This document shows, one piece after another, positions 7,975-16,303 of a stretch of 64,000 nucleotides of DNA. The translations under genes and the position numbers were made by a program. The stretch spans positions 186,001-250,000 of the forward strand of contig CALZJH010000001.1 in assembly GCA_945787845.1 (NCBI GenBank). The letters run 5' to 3'. This stretch comes from an uncultured Woeseiaceae bacterium. GTDB taxonomy: Bacteria; Pseudomonadota; Gammaproteobacteria; Steroidobacterales; Woeseiaceae. A model generated the notes under the pieces. It worked only from the letters and a program-made list of their open reading frames with translations. It did no database searches and was not told where the DNA came from. How positions within the stretch are numbered: position 1 is the stretch's first letter; every line of letters starts with the position of its first letter.

Positions 7975-9455
7975 GCAATGTACTTGTAGTACTCGATGCC
8001 GAGGTCGGCGAAATGGCGCTCGTCGGAGCCACCGACCCGTTCAATGACAAACTCGTTGTTCGGTACGTAGTCGAGACCGGCAACGCGCCGCCCGTCGTGC
8101 AGGGCTTTGTACTGGTCAAACGTGAGATCGACCGCGAGCTGCATGGCATCGCCGAAGCGAATCTTGCGCGTCGCCTCCTGCCAGCCCTCGGCCATGAAAA
8201 ACGGAATGACTTCGGCCGCGTCACCGCTGCCGTAGCCAAGCGTCAGTACCTCCTGGCCCACCTCGAGCGAGTTCTCATCCAGCGCCTGCTCGAATCCGGC
8301 CGCCATCCATGCGGGCAGCGCCGCGGTGTAGAGATTGCCGAGGTCCAGCATGGTGTCACTGCCGAGCTTCATCTTGTCGAGAATTTCGCGGCGGAAGTGG
8401 CGCGATGCGCGGAAGGCACGCAGTGCCGCCATGGTCATCGGGTAGGCCTCATAGCTTAGCGTGTCGGGCTGCGCGAGGCCGGCAACTTCCGGCTTGGATG
8501 CCATTTCCTTGAGCATTAGTTCAACATCGATGCCGGCTTCGTAGCAATAGGACGCGAGTTCAGCCTTGTCCTCACCGTTGCCATGGCCCAGTGCGAACAG
8601 GTACGAGACCGCCCACCCTGTCTCGGGCATGCGGCGATACGGGCGATGCATGAATACGGTGCGCAGCGACCGCAGGTAATCGCTCGGGTCGAGTTTGCGC
8701 TTGTCGTACATGTCCTGCAGTGCATGCAGCGTCTCGTCGATGTAACAGGTCGTCGAATACTTGCCGTTGAATACCGGGAAGTCCTGGACCTGGTGCGTCT
8801 CCGAGCGGTCCTGCCCGCAAAAACGCGCCATCGGCTTGCGGAAGTCCATGATGCGGTAGTCGGACGCGGATCCGGAACCGACCAGGTCAACGATGGCCAG
8901 TTTCGGGTCTTCCTCGAGCAACATCGCGACAGCGCCGGCGCCCTGGGTAGGCTCACCCGAACTACCGCGCGCGTATTCAGCGATATCGGCGCAGACAACA
9001 ATTGCCTGGCTGCCGGCACCGTCGAGCGCAAGATGACGAATGGCGCCCTTCATGCCGTAGACACCACCGAGGCAGGCGTGCTTGAACTCGGGGACTTCGC
9101 AGCTGCGGGAAATGGGCGGCTTGCCACGCGAGATCAGGGCGTCATCGACCATTCCCTTGATTATGATCGCGCCGGCCGAGTTGTCGGTACTCGACTCGGT
9201 GCCGAGCCCCAGGAACTTGACCCTGGCCGGATCGACGTCGTACTGGTCGATCAGGCGCAGGACCGCATTGGCGGCCATGGTATAGACGCTGTGATCCGGG
9301 CCGCGAACGCGAAAGCTGCGACCCACGACTTCACGAATCTTGGGCCACTGGTTGTCGGTCCAGTCACACCAATCCTCCAGCCATACGCGGTATGGCGGGA
9401 TATAGGCGGCGAGGCCGCTGATACCGATGGGTCGTGTGTTTAGGGGCTGTGTCAT
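7971..9455 (-). CDS. Hydroxymethylglutaryl-CoA synthase family protein
   Basis: Thiolase-fold enzyme that would condense acetyl-CoA with acetoacetyl-CoA to HMG-CoA, the first committed mevalonate step. The catalytic Cys is C128 in FKHACLGGVYG. A Glu lies in GTESSTDNS (about residue 87) and a catalytic His in FMHRPYRRMPETG (H270). At 494 residues it is about 100 longer than the usual Gram-positive MvaS of about 390. It sits convergent to idi with a four-base stop overlap (7971-7974), so it is transcribed separately from the rest of the pathway. A TATAAA about 12 bases upstream of the start could be its -10. A related acyl-condensing role cannot be excluded, but context strongly favours HMGS. 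Confidence 0.87.
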   Translation of the reverse strand: MTQPLNTRPIGISGLAAYIPPYRVWLEDWCDWTDNQWPKIREVVGRSFRVRGPDHSVYTMAANAVLRLIDQYDVDPARVKFLGLGTESSTDNSAGAIIIKGMVDDALISRGKPPISRSCEVPEFKHACLGGVYGMKGAIRHLALDGAGSQAIVVCADIAEYARGSSGEPTQGAGAVAMLLEEDPKLAIVDLVGSGSASDYRIMDFRKPMARFCGQDRSETHQVQDFPVFNGKYSTTCYIDETLHALQDMYDKRKLDPSDYLRSLRTVFMHRPYRRMPETGWAVSYLFALGHGNGEDKAELASYCYEAGIDVELMLKEMASKPEVAGLAQPDTLSYEAYPMTMAALRAFRASRHFRREILDKMKLGSDTMLDLGNLYTAALPAWMAAGFEQALDENSLEVGQEVLTLGYGSGDAAEVIPFFMAEGWQEATRKIRFGDAMQLAVDLTFDQYKALHDGRRVAGLDYVPNNEFVIERVGGSDERHFADLGIEYYKYIA

Positions 9456-9486
9456 TGGATAAATTCTTTATAGCCCGGCGATTTTA

Positions 9487-9507
9487 GAGTGCCAGGCCTT
9501 GGCACTC
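9487..9507 (-). terminator. Hairpin between the DUF4399 and HMGS genes
   Basis: Perfect 8-bp stem GAGTGCCA / TGGCACTC around a GGCCT loop, seven bases after the stop of the DUF4399 gene. It lacks a convincing T-run on the minus strand (TAAAAT follows). It may be a weak terminator or an RNA-stabilising hairpin. Confidence 0.4.
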
Positions 9508-9513
9508 AACACC

Positions 9514-9990
9514 TTATTCAACCTGAATCGTAATTTGCTCCGAAATCAGGGGCGGGTCGTGGGGAATGTGCAGGTGGTCGCCAAGCAACATTTGCAGCGT
9601 ATGCTCGCCGGGTTCCAGCGTAATCTCGGTTTCCGTGCGGCCATCCCCGAAGTGCACGTGCTGTGCGTCGCTCGGGATGGGCAGGCCCAGCTCCGGGAGG
9701 CCCGTGTCGATCAGGAGGTGGTGGTGTCCCGTATGCGGTGTGTCGTCGCCGGCGGCAACGACCGTCATGCCCTCGATCCCGAAGACGACCTTGACCGGGT
9801 TGGTGACGGTTTCGCCGTCGGCCGGGCTTATGAAAAACACGCTTGCGCCGGACACGGAGGCTGTGCGCGGGAGCGTTGTGGTCACGGGCTCCTCCGGCGC
9901 GGCCTCGACCGCGGCCTGCTCAGGCGCCTCCTGGCCGCAAGCTGCGACGAGCGCAATGAAAAAAAGGGCGGACAGTATTCTGGTTTTCAT
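9514..9990 (-). CDS. DUF4399 lipoprotein
   Basis: 158-residue exported protein. The start at ATG 9990 is preceded by GGAGG at good spacing and gives a clean lipoprotein signal, MKTRILSALFFIALVAAC, with the lipidated Cys at residue 18. A Glu/Ala/Pro-rich linker follows. The globular domain contains FFISPADGETVTNPVKV and a His-rich stretch HTGHHHLLID, then HVHFGDG, typical of DUF4399. The histidines could bind a metal, but no activity is established for the family. It is followed by the HMGS gene and preceded by a membrane protein on the same strand. Confidence 0.82.
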   Translation of the reverse strand: MKTRILSALFFIALVAACGQEAPEQAAVEAAPEEPVTTTLPRTASVSGASVFFISPADGETVTNPVKVVFGIEGMTVVAAGDDTPHTGHHHLLIDTGLPELGLPIPSDAQHVHFGDGRTETEITLEPGEHTLQMLLGDHLHIPHDPPLISEQITIQVE

Positions 9991-10009
9991 TGTTGAGCCT
10001 CCGAAAGCG

Positions 10010-11098
10010 TCACACGGAAACGAGCGCGAACAGCAATGCACCCAGCATCGTAAACGTGGCACCAATCATATAAGCGACCACGAGGACGACATACTTGGTG
10101 AGCGTGAAGAAATGACCCTGTTCGTAAACCTGCCGCATCGCCTTGTACAGGTAAACGGGTATGTAAAATGCGGCGGCAACGAGCACAAGGACTTTGATGA
10201 CCCCGGGCAAGTGTATACGGTCCGCGATACTGGCGAACAGGAGCTGCAGGGTCAGCATGAGGAAGAAGAACGCGTGGAAGTGCACGAAGAACAGCAAGTG
10301 TTCCACGAAGTAACGTCGTGAGAGCGGGTACAAGGCCTTCAGCACCATCGCCATGATCGGCAGCAGCACGATCAGCGCGACCGGGATGTTGTCGGCCACC
10401 AGGTTGCCCAGCGTCTTGCCCTCGTCGGCGCCAATACGCTCGCACAGTTCCTTGAGGCGCTCCGGGGTCAGGCGGCGCTGCAGCCAGCCCGGCAGGTCCT
10501 CCTCACCGGTGACCGTGCATTCGCCCGTTTCCTCGTCGATCTGGAAATTGAGCCCGTCATCCGGGTCGTCCGACGTGATCCTGAAATTTGTCCCTTCGGC
10601 TTTTTCGGCCGCCTCGCGCGTATCCGCCGAGATGATGCCCTCGTCGGCCAGTTCCTGCAGGACTTCATTGACCTCGGCCTCGGTCTCTTTCCGTCTTTCA
10701 GCGGCCGCCTGCTCCTGCTCGGCTATCTCCTCGGGCGTCGGCGCGGGCTCAGGTTCGAACAGCAGGCTGAGATCGTCCGCGGGATCGAAGAACGCAACGA
10801 CGAAGAAAATGACGCTGAGTACGAGATACATGCGAAACGGCGGCATGTACCTCGCGCGACGTCCTTCGAGATAGTCCTTCGTCAGGCGCCCGGGGCGCAG
10901 GAGCAATGGAATCAGGGTGCGCCAGAGTCGCGAGTCGAGCTCGAACAAATCGCCAAACGCATCCTGGAGCAATTCCCAGAGACTGATCAGCCTGCCGCGC
11001 GCGCGTTGACCGCAGTTGCCACAATACTGCCCGCGCAGTTCCGTACCGCAGTTAAGGCAGTTCGGGTGATCGGGCGCTGGCGAGGGCTTCCTTGCCAT
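10010..11098 (-). CDS. Zinc-ribbon and DUF3667 membrane protein
   Basis: About 362 residues, ATG 11098 just after the FadE stop (a TTG at 11101 is the alternative). The N-terminus has two CxxC knuckles, CLNCG and CGNCGQ, a zinc ribbon. A DUF3667-type region follows: ELDSRLWRTLIPLLLRPGRLT and YLEGRRARYMPPFRMYLVLS entering the first membrane segment. A long acidic, probably soluble segment is in the middle, rich in Glu/Ala and coiled-coil-like. Four more hydrophobic segments are at the C-terminus. The function of this family is unknown. The close spacing to fadE upstream and the lipoprotein gene downstream suggests one transcript. Confidence 0.8.
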   Translation of the reverse strand: MARKPSPAPDHPNCLNCGTELRGQYCGNCGQRARGRLISLWELLQDAFGDLFELDSRLWRTLIPLLLRPGRLTKDYLEGRRARYMPPFRMYLVLSVIFFVVAFFDPADDLSLLFEPEPAPTPEEIAEQEQAAAERRKETEAEVNEVLQELADEGIISADTREAAEKAEGTNFRITSDDPDDGLNFQIDEETGECTVTGEEDLPGWLQRRLTPERLKELCERIGADEGKTLGNLVADNIPVALIVLLPIMAMVLKALYPLSRRYFVEHLLFFVHFHAFFFLMLTLQLLFASIADRIHLPGVIKVLVLVAAAFYIPVYLYKAMRQVYEQGHFFTLTKYVVLVVAYMIGATFTMLGALLFALVSV

Positions 11099-11101
11099 CA
11101 A

Positions 11102-13663
11102 TCAGGCTTTTGAGGTCTTCTTTTTGCTCGCCTTCTTGCGCGATGCACCTTTCTTTGCCGCCGTCTTTTTTGTGGCTGGCTTCCTGGTAGCGGCCTTCTT
11201 CGTGGCGGGTTCCGTGGATTCCGCGACGCGCCGCAGTTCGTCCGGCGCGAAATCATCGACGTCGAGAAGTGCAGCGACCTTGCCGTGATAGTCGCGAAGG
11301 CTGTTGGCCTCGGCCTTGCTGATTACCTGGGCTTTCTCGGCCTCGTCGATTTGCAGGCCGAGGTACTCGGCCGCAATCAGGCCTTCCTTGCTCGCCTGGC
11401 GCAGCCGCTTCTCGAGCGGCGCGTGCTCTGATGCCAGTTCCAGTGCTTCCTGCAATTTGCCGAGCGGGTTACCGTCCTCGAGCGTCGTATAGGCGAACTC
11501 ACTAAGACGCTCGCGCGCTTCTCCGGGCGTCGTCACCAGTGTCACTATCTTGTGTCCGAGTTCATCCGACGGTGTCTTGTAAGTGCGGCCGCGCGGGAAG
11601 ATGAAGAAGCGCAGGAACCAGGCGACCCAGCGATTCGGGAAATTGAGCAGGAATGCATGCAGCGCTTCCTGTGCCTGGTACATCAGCGTGCGCACCGACC
11701 ATTCGACGAGCGGCAGATCGGTGGCGCGACGTCCCTGGTTCTCGAAGTGCTTGAGCACGCAGGAGGCCAGGTACATCGAGCTGAGGACATCGCCGAGCCG
11801 TGCCGACAGCAACTCCCGTTTCTTGAGACCGCCGCCGAGCGTCAGCATGGCGAAGTCGGACGCGAGTGCGAACGCGGCCGTGTAGCGATTGATGTTCTGG
11901 TAATAGCGTCGCGTCGGTGTATTCAGGGGCACCTGGCTGAATTTGGCATGGGTCAATGCGAGGAACACCGACCGCGCCATGTTACTGATGGCGTAGCCAA
12001 TATGCCCGAACAGCGCGTCGTCGAACTCGATCAATCCACGATCATGATCTTCGTCGCCCGCCGCCTGCAGCTCGCGCAGGACGAACGGATGACAGCGGAT
12101 TGCGCCCTGTCCATAAATAATGAGGCTGCGCGTCAGGATATTCGCGCCTTCAACCGTAATCGCGATCGGCGTAGCCATGTAAGCCCGGCCCAGGTAGTTG
12201 TTCGGCCCCATCATGACGGCCTTGCCGCCATGCACGTCCATCGTGTCATTCGAGATTTTGCGGCCCAGCTCGGTGCAGTGGTATTTGAGAATGGCCGACG
12301 GCACCGCGGGCTTTTCGCCCTGGTCAATGGCTCCGGCCGTTACCGAAAGCGCGGAATTGACGATATACGTGTGGCCCGCGATCCGCGTAATCGCCTCGCC
12401 GACGCCCTCGAAATTCGCGATAGAGGTATTGAACTGCTTGCGGATCTTCGCGTAGGCACCGGTTGCATAGCTTGCAGCCTGCCCGCCACCGCAGGAGGCC
12501 GCCGGCAGCGAGATTGCGCGCCCAACCGACAGGAGTTCGACCAGCATTTTCCAGCCGCGCCCGGCCTGCTCCACGCCACCGATGATGTAGTCGAGCGGGA
12601 CAAAGACATCCTTACCCGAGGTCGGACCGTTCTGGAACGCAATCGTCAGCGGGTAATGGCGCCGGCCGATCTCAACGCCTTTCGTGTCGGCCGGAATCAG
12701 GGCGGCGGTAATACCGTATTCGTCCTGGTCGCCAATCAGGTGGTCCGGGTCGTACAGCTTGAAGGCCAGCCCGAGGACCGTAGCGACGGGTGCCAGCGTG
12801 ATGTAGCGCTTGTTCCAGTTGAGCCTGATGCCCGTGATCGTCTTGCCGTTCCATTTGCCCTTGCACACCACACCATTGTCGATCAGCGCCGCGGCGTCCG
12901 ATCCGGCTTGCGGCGAGGTCAGGGCGAAGCACGGAATCTCCTCGCCGGACGCCAGTCCGGGAAGGTAACGCTGCTTCTGCTCCTCGGTACCGTAGTGCAA
13001 CAACAGCTCGGCGGGACCCAGCGAGTTTGGCACGCCAATGGTCGATCCGACGGACGCGCTGCGACCGCCGATCTTGGCGAGGACCATCGCCTGCGCGTAC
13101 GCCGAGAACTCGAGACCGCCGTATTGCTTCGGGATGATCATCGCGAAGAAGCGATGCCTGATGATGAAGTCCCAGACCGGCCTGGGCATGTCGGCGAGTT
13201 CGTGGCAGATCTCCCAGTCGTCGATCATGCGGCACAGTTCTTCGCACGGACCGTCGATAAATGCCTGCTCTTCGTCGGACAGCTTTGGTGCCGGGAAGGA
13301 CATGAGCTTGTCCCACTCGGGCATACCCGAGAACAACTCGCCGTCCCACCAGACGTTGCCGGCTTCGAGGGCCTCGCGCTCGGTGTCGGACATCGACGGC
13401 AACATCTTGCGATACATCGCAAGCAGCGGCTTTGTGATCTTTTCGCGCCGGACTTCGACGAGGTTGGGTACGACCATCAGGCCAAACAGCACCCAGAGGA
13501 TAATCAGCCACCACCAGGCGCCACTGCCAAACACCGTGTACACAGCGAGGGCTACGCCCGTCGCGATCGTCGATGTACGCAGATCAATGCGCTGGTAAGC
13601 GAGGAAAATACCGCCACCGATAAACAGCAGCGCCCAAAACAAACTAACGGTGAAACCGGCCAA
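11102..13663 (-). CDS. fadE: FadE-type acyl-CoA dehydrogenase with lysine-rich tail
   Basis: Membrane-associated acyl-CoA dehydrogenase of beta-oxidation, oxidising acyl-CoA to trans-2-enoyl-CoA with FAD. Start chosen at TTG 13663 because AAAGGGAG stands seven bases upstream, giving 853 residues; TTG 13690 would be further up without a site. Two N-terminal membrane segments precede the catalytic region (PKQYGGLEFSAYAQ, FALTSPQAGSDAA, DVHGGKAVMMGP). The C-terminal DUF1974 region follows, as in E. coli FadE (814 residues). The last 35 or so residues are an Ala/Lys/Thr repeat of the kind found in histone H1-like proteins, which E. coli FadE lacks. Directly downstream of mdh on the same strand. 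Confidence 0.9.
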   Translation of the reverse strand: MAGFTVSLFWALLFIGGGIFLAYQRIDLRTSTIATGVALAVYTVFGSGAWWWLIILWVLFGLMVVPNLVEVRREKITKPLLAMYRKMLPSMSDTEREALEAGNVWWDGELFSGMPEWDKLMSFPAPKLSDEEQAFIDGPCEELCRMIDDWEICHELADMPRPVWDFIIRHRFFAMIIPKQYGGLEFSAYAQAMVLAKIGGRSASVGSTIGVPNSLGPAELLLHYGTEEQKQRYLPGLASGEEIPCFALTSPQAGSDAAALIDNGVVCKGKWNGKTITGIRLNWNKRYITLAPVATVLGLAFKLYDPDHLIGDQDEYGITAALIPADTKGVEIGRRHYPLTIAFQNGPTSGKDVFVPLDYIIGGVEQAGRGWKMLVELLSVGRAISLPAASCGGGQAASYATGAYAKIRKQFNTSIANFEGVGEAITRIAGHTYIVNSALSVTAGAIDQGEKPAVPSAILKYHCTELGRKISNDTMDVHGGKAVMMGPNNYLGRAYMATPIAITVEGANILTRSLIIYGQGAIRCHPFVLRELQAAGDEDHDRGLIEFDDALFGHIGYAISNMARSVFLALTHAKFSQVPLNTPTRRYYQNINRYTAAFALASDFAMLTLGGGLKKRELLSARLGDVLSSMYLASCVLKHFENQGRRATDLPLVEWSVRTLMYQAQEALHAFLLNFPNRWVAWFLRFFIFPRGRTYKTPSDELGHKIVTLVTTPGEARERLSEFAYTTLEDGNPLGKLQEALELASEHAPLEKRLRQASKEGLIAAEYLGLQIDEAEKAQVISKAEANSLRDYHGKVAALLDVDDFAPDELRRVAESTEPATKKAATRKPATKKTAAKKGASRKKASKKKTSKA

Positions 13664-13690
13664 AGCGAAGCTCCCTTTCAGCGGGTACAA

Positions 13691-13708
13691 GGCAGCAATA
13701 TTGCTGCC
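13691..13708. promoter_or_regulatory. Perfect 18-bp palindrome between mdh and fadE
   Basis: GGCAGCAAT followed directly by ATTGCTGCC, a perfect dyad with no spacer, seven bases after the mdh stop and 27 bases before the fadE start. There is no T-run after it, and a zero-loop dyad makes a poor RNA terminator. A protein-binding operator for fadE is a reasonable guess. It does not match the E. coli FadR or PsrA consensus that I know. Confidence 0.5.
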
Positions 13709-13715
13709 TCACACT

Positions 13716-14693
13716 TTATAGGAGTTCTTCGATCGCGGCACGTTCCTCGCGTAATTCCGCTTCCGTCTGGTCCATGCGTTCGCGACTGAACTCATCGATT
13801 TCCAGCCCCTGCACGATTTCGTAGTCGCCGCCACTGCAGCGTACGGGGTAGGAGTAAATAATTCCGGGCTCAATGCCGTAGCTGCCGTCCGCGGGAATGG
13901 CCATGCTGACCCAGTCCTCGCCGGGGGTGCCGAGGACCCAGTCATGCATGTGGTCGATCGCCGCCGAGGCCGCGGAAGCGGCCGAAGACGCACCACGGGC
14001 TTTGATGATGGCGGCGCCTCGCTGCTGTACGACCGGAATGAACTCGCTCGTTAGCCAGTCACTGTCAACGAGGCTACTGGCGCTCTCACCATTCACCGAT
14101 GCGTGGTTGATGTCCGGGTATTGCGTCGCCGAGTGGTTGCCCCAGATCGTCATCTGCTTGATGTCATTCACGTGGCTGTTGGTCTTGGCGGCGAGCTGGG
14201 CCATGGCGCGGTTGTGGTCGAGGCGCGTCATGGCGGTGAAATTGCGCGGGTTTAGGTTCGGTGCGTTGGCCTGGGCGATCAGTGAATTCGTATTAGCCGG
14301 GTTGCCGACAACCAGCACCTTGATGCCGCGGCTCGCGTGCTCGTTCATGGCCTTGCCCTGCACGGAGAAGATGGCCGCATTGGCCTCGAGCAGGTCCTTG
14401 CGTTCCATGCCGGGCCCCCTGGGGCGCGCGCCGACGAGCAGGGCGTAATCGGCATCCTTGAACGCGAGGTCCGGACTGTCTGTGGCGACGATGCCGGCGA
14501 GTGTGCCGAATGCGCAATCGTCGAGTTCCATCACAACGCCTTCCAGCGCAGGCAGCGCAGGCGGTATCTCGAGTAGCTGGAGAATGACCGGTTGGTCGTT
14601 ACCCAACATCTGGCCTGAAGCAATGCGGAAGGCGAGCTGATAGCCGATCTGGCCGGCGGCGCCGGTAATTGTGACGCGAACGGGTGCTTTCAT
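13716..14693 (-). CDS. mdh: Malate dehydrogenase
   Basis: NAD-dependent interconversion of malate and oxaloacetate in the TCA cycle. The 325 residues match the cytosolic-type Mdh family: [18 protein letters not shown] is the dinucleotide-binding loop. [14 protein letters not shown] carries the substrate Arg, MTRLDHNRA the Asp of the catalytic pair, and [12 protein letters not shown] the catalytic His. ATG 14693 with AGGAC upstream. It precedes fadE on the same strand, a plausible link between fatty acid oxidation and the TCA cycle, although the palindrome between them may separate their control. Confidence 0.96.
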   Translation of the reverse strand: MKAPVRVTITGAAGQIGYQLAFRIASGQMLGNDQPVILQLLEIPPALPALEGVVMELDDCAFGTLAGIVATDSPDLAFKDADYALLVGARPRGPGMERKDLLEANAAIFSVQGKAMNEHASRGIKVLVVGNPANTNSLIAQANAPNLNPRNFTAMTRLDHNRAMAQLAAKTNSHVNDIKQMTIWGNHSATQYPDINHASVNGESASSLVDSDWLTSEFIPVVQQRGAAIIKARGASSAASAASAAIDHMHDWVLGTPGEDWVSMAIPADGSYGIEPGIIYSYPVRCSGGDYEIVQGLEIDEFSRERMDQTEAELREERAAIEELL

Positions 14694-14773
14694 TATTGTA
14701 GTCCTGGCAAGGTATTCGTTGAAACCGGGGCGGCGATTTTAGCATCGGGCGGCTCGCCAGGCACTTTCGGCAT

Positions 14774-15493
14774 TTACCTGCTTGGCGTCGGTTCCTGAAA
14801 ATCGGGGTACTCGGCCCGCAGTGACTCGAGTTCCACGGCCGCCATGTCGGACAGCCCCGATTCACGCAGTGCTTCAATGCAGGCAAACCAGGTTTCGGCG
14901 GCTGAGCGGGCGTCGGCATCACAGCTGTCCACCTGTTCCTTGTCTTCGACCAGCGCCGAAAACTCTGCGGCGCGCGCAGCAGGGCGGCTCTCCCCGGATT
15001 GCAGCCTGGCCCGCTGCTCGGCTTCCTGGAGCAGGTTCATGTCGTCGACTTCGAAATCGGCCGAGGCAGAGTCCCTGTCCGGCGCGGGCTCCGCGGCGGC
15101 CGGCGGGGCGCTGAGATCCGTCACCGCCGGGCTGTCCGAACGCTTCTCGCGTTCCTGGCGCACCGCCGTATCGCTCTTCGCCGTGGCTGCGGCCTCTTCG
15201 CTGACGACGCCTTCCTCAAGGACCTCAAAGGTATCGCCGTCACTGCCACCGGCGCTCAGTGGTGCTTTGTCGGCCACCTGGGACAGCTCGAGAACGAAGG
15301 CGAGGCTCAAGCCGATCGTAGCTGCCCACGCAACGGGGCGAACCCATGCACGTGCCTTGCCGTAGGGTGAGCGCTGCGTACCCGCAGCCATCGACAGGAT
15401 CGTCCTGTCGAGTTCAGCGGGGGTCTTTTCCGACGCGAGGTCGCGGTATGCGTCCGCAACACGCGAGTCGATGTCATTTGATTCAGTGGTCAT
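14774..15493 (-). CDS. Probable membrane anti-sigma factor
   Basis: 239 residues with no family I can name from sequence alone. The N-terminus (VADAYRDLASEKTPAELDRTIL) looks like the short cytoplasmic part of anti-sigma proteins. One membrane segment at about residues 51-69 (VRPVAWAATIGLSLAFVLEL) is followed by a Ser/Glu/Ala/Pro-rich extracytoplasmic linker. The C-terminal domain has two cysteines (DSCDADARSAAETWFACIEAL) that could form a disulfide. Its ATG overlaps the stop of the upstream ECF sigma gene by four bases. That arrangement and topology are the grounds for calling it the cognate anti-sigma factor. Confidence 0.7.
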   Translation of the reverse strand: MTTESNDIDSRVADAYRDLASEKTPAELDRTILSMAAGTQRSPYGKARAWVRPVAWAATIGLSLAFVLELSQVADKAPLSAGGSDGDTFEVLEEGVVSEEAAATAKSDTAVRQEREKRSDSPAVTDLSAPPAAAEPAPDRDSASADFEVDDMNLLQEAEQRARLQSGESRPAARAAEFSALVEDKEQVDSCDADARSAAETWFACIEALRESGLSDMAAVELESLRAEYPDFQEPTPSR

Positions 15494-16047
15494 GATGTTT
15501 CTGCCGGTTCGTCAATCGCGGTCCGCAATTTGTTGACTGCATAGCGCAGTCGACTTTTTGCCGTTTCGCGGTTGCAGCCGGTAACGGCTGCGATCTGGTC
15601 GACGCTGAGTCCACCTTCTTCACGTAGCAGGAACGCATCCCGCTGTTCGTCGGGAAGCGTACCCAATGCGACCTCGAGCCGTTCCCGGGCCAGGCTTCTT
15701 TCGGTCGCGTCTTCGAGCGACTCGCCCGGGTCGCTATGAAGTTCGGGTTCGAGCGCCGTGTTGGCCGAGTGGCGCTTGTTGCGCCGCACGTAGTCTATAA
15801 AACAGTTGTGCGCGACGCGGTATAGAAAGGTGGTGAACTTTGCCGTGGGGCGATAGGTCGCGCGCGCCTTGATGATCTTGCCCCAGACATCCTGGAAAAT
15901 ATCGTCGGCGCTGTCGCGATGGCCGGAGAGCCGCAGGAGGTAGCGGTAGATCGCGTCGTTATGACGCCGGTACAGGCGTTCAAACGCCTGCACGTCACCG
16001 TCCCCGTAACGCAACATCAGGGCACTGTCATCCGGAGTGTGGGCCAT
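15490..16047 (-). CDS. ECF RNA polymerase sigma factor
   Basis: 185 residues from ATG 16047. Region 2 reads FERLYRRHNDAIYRYLLRLSGHRDSADDIFQDVWGKI, cut by typical sigma-70 helices, followed by TTFLYRVAHNCFIDYVRR. Region 4 is LPDEQRDAFLLREEGGLSVDQIAAVTGCNRETAKSRLRYAVNKLR, whose helix-turn-helix recognises -35 promoter DNA. An in-frame ATG at 16137 would add 30 residues of low-complexity sequence; neither has a strong ribosome-binding site. The open frame continues to 16422 but that extension crosses a promoter region and is unlikely to be translated. The anti-sigma gene follows with a four-base overlap. Confidence 0.87.
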   Translation of the reverse strand: MAHTPDDSALMLRYGDGDVQAFERLYRRHNDAIYRYLLRLSGHRDSADDIFQDVWGKIIKARATYRPTAKFTTFLYRVAHNCFIDYVRRNKRHSANTALEPELHSDPGESLEDATERSLARERLEVALGTLPDEQRDAFLLREEGGLSVDQIAAVTGCNRETAKSRLRYAVNKLRTAIDEPAETS

Positions 16048-16210
16048 GGCCTGAGCATAGGGGAGCGCTGACTCGCTGCAAAGTGTGGCAGTGCCCCGTC
16101 GCAGCGGCGCGGGCATGGGTTGTAGGTTGGCGGCCATCGGCGATCCCGTTGTGGTTTCACGTGTAAACGCGTTCCGCCGGCCCCCAGGGTTAAAATTTTT
16201 ATCGAAAGGC

Positions 16211-16250
16211 TTGCAAATAATAAAACTAGTGTTATAGTTGACTATAACAC
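16211..16250 (+). promoter_or_regulatory. Promoter and GntR-type operator of the small ORF/gntR/ABC operon
   Basis: -35 TTGCAA (16211-16216), 16-bp spacer, -10 TATAGT (16233-16238). A perfect inverted repeat covers the -10: GTGTTATAGT (16229-16238), two bases TG, ACTATAACAC (16241-16250). A repressor bound here would block RNA polymerase. A near copy with the same spacing lies upstream of the RND efflux operon at 61309-61348. Binding by the GntR protein encoded just downstream is inferred from autoregulation being common in YtrA-type loci. Confidence 0.78.
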
Positions 16251-16303
16251 CAACGCACCAAGCTTCTAAGGGGAAGGCCCCGGCACTACCGGGAGAAAAG
16301 AAA

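Noticed and set aside
8583-9443. 286-codon plus-strand frame opposite HMGS, and the 341-codon frame at 57769-58794 opposite an RND gene
   Set aside because: Both are antisense to well-supported genes and have no motifs.
11552-13789. 745-codon plus-strand open frame opposite fadE
   Set aside because: Shadow frame: composition is low-complexity Arg/Gly/Glu with no family motifs, while fadE on the other strand has all expected motifs.
16153-16167. GTTTCACGTGTAAAC near-palindrome in the sigma factor leader
   Set aside because: The arms are offset by a base and no promoter fits around it, so it is probably chance.
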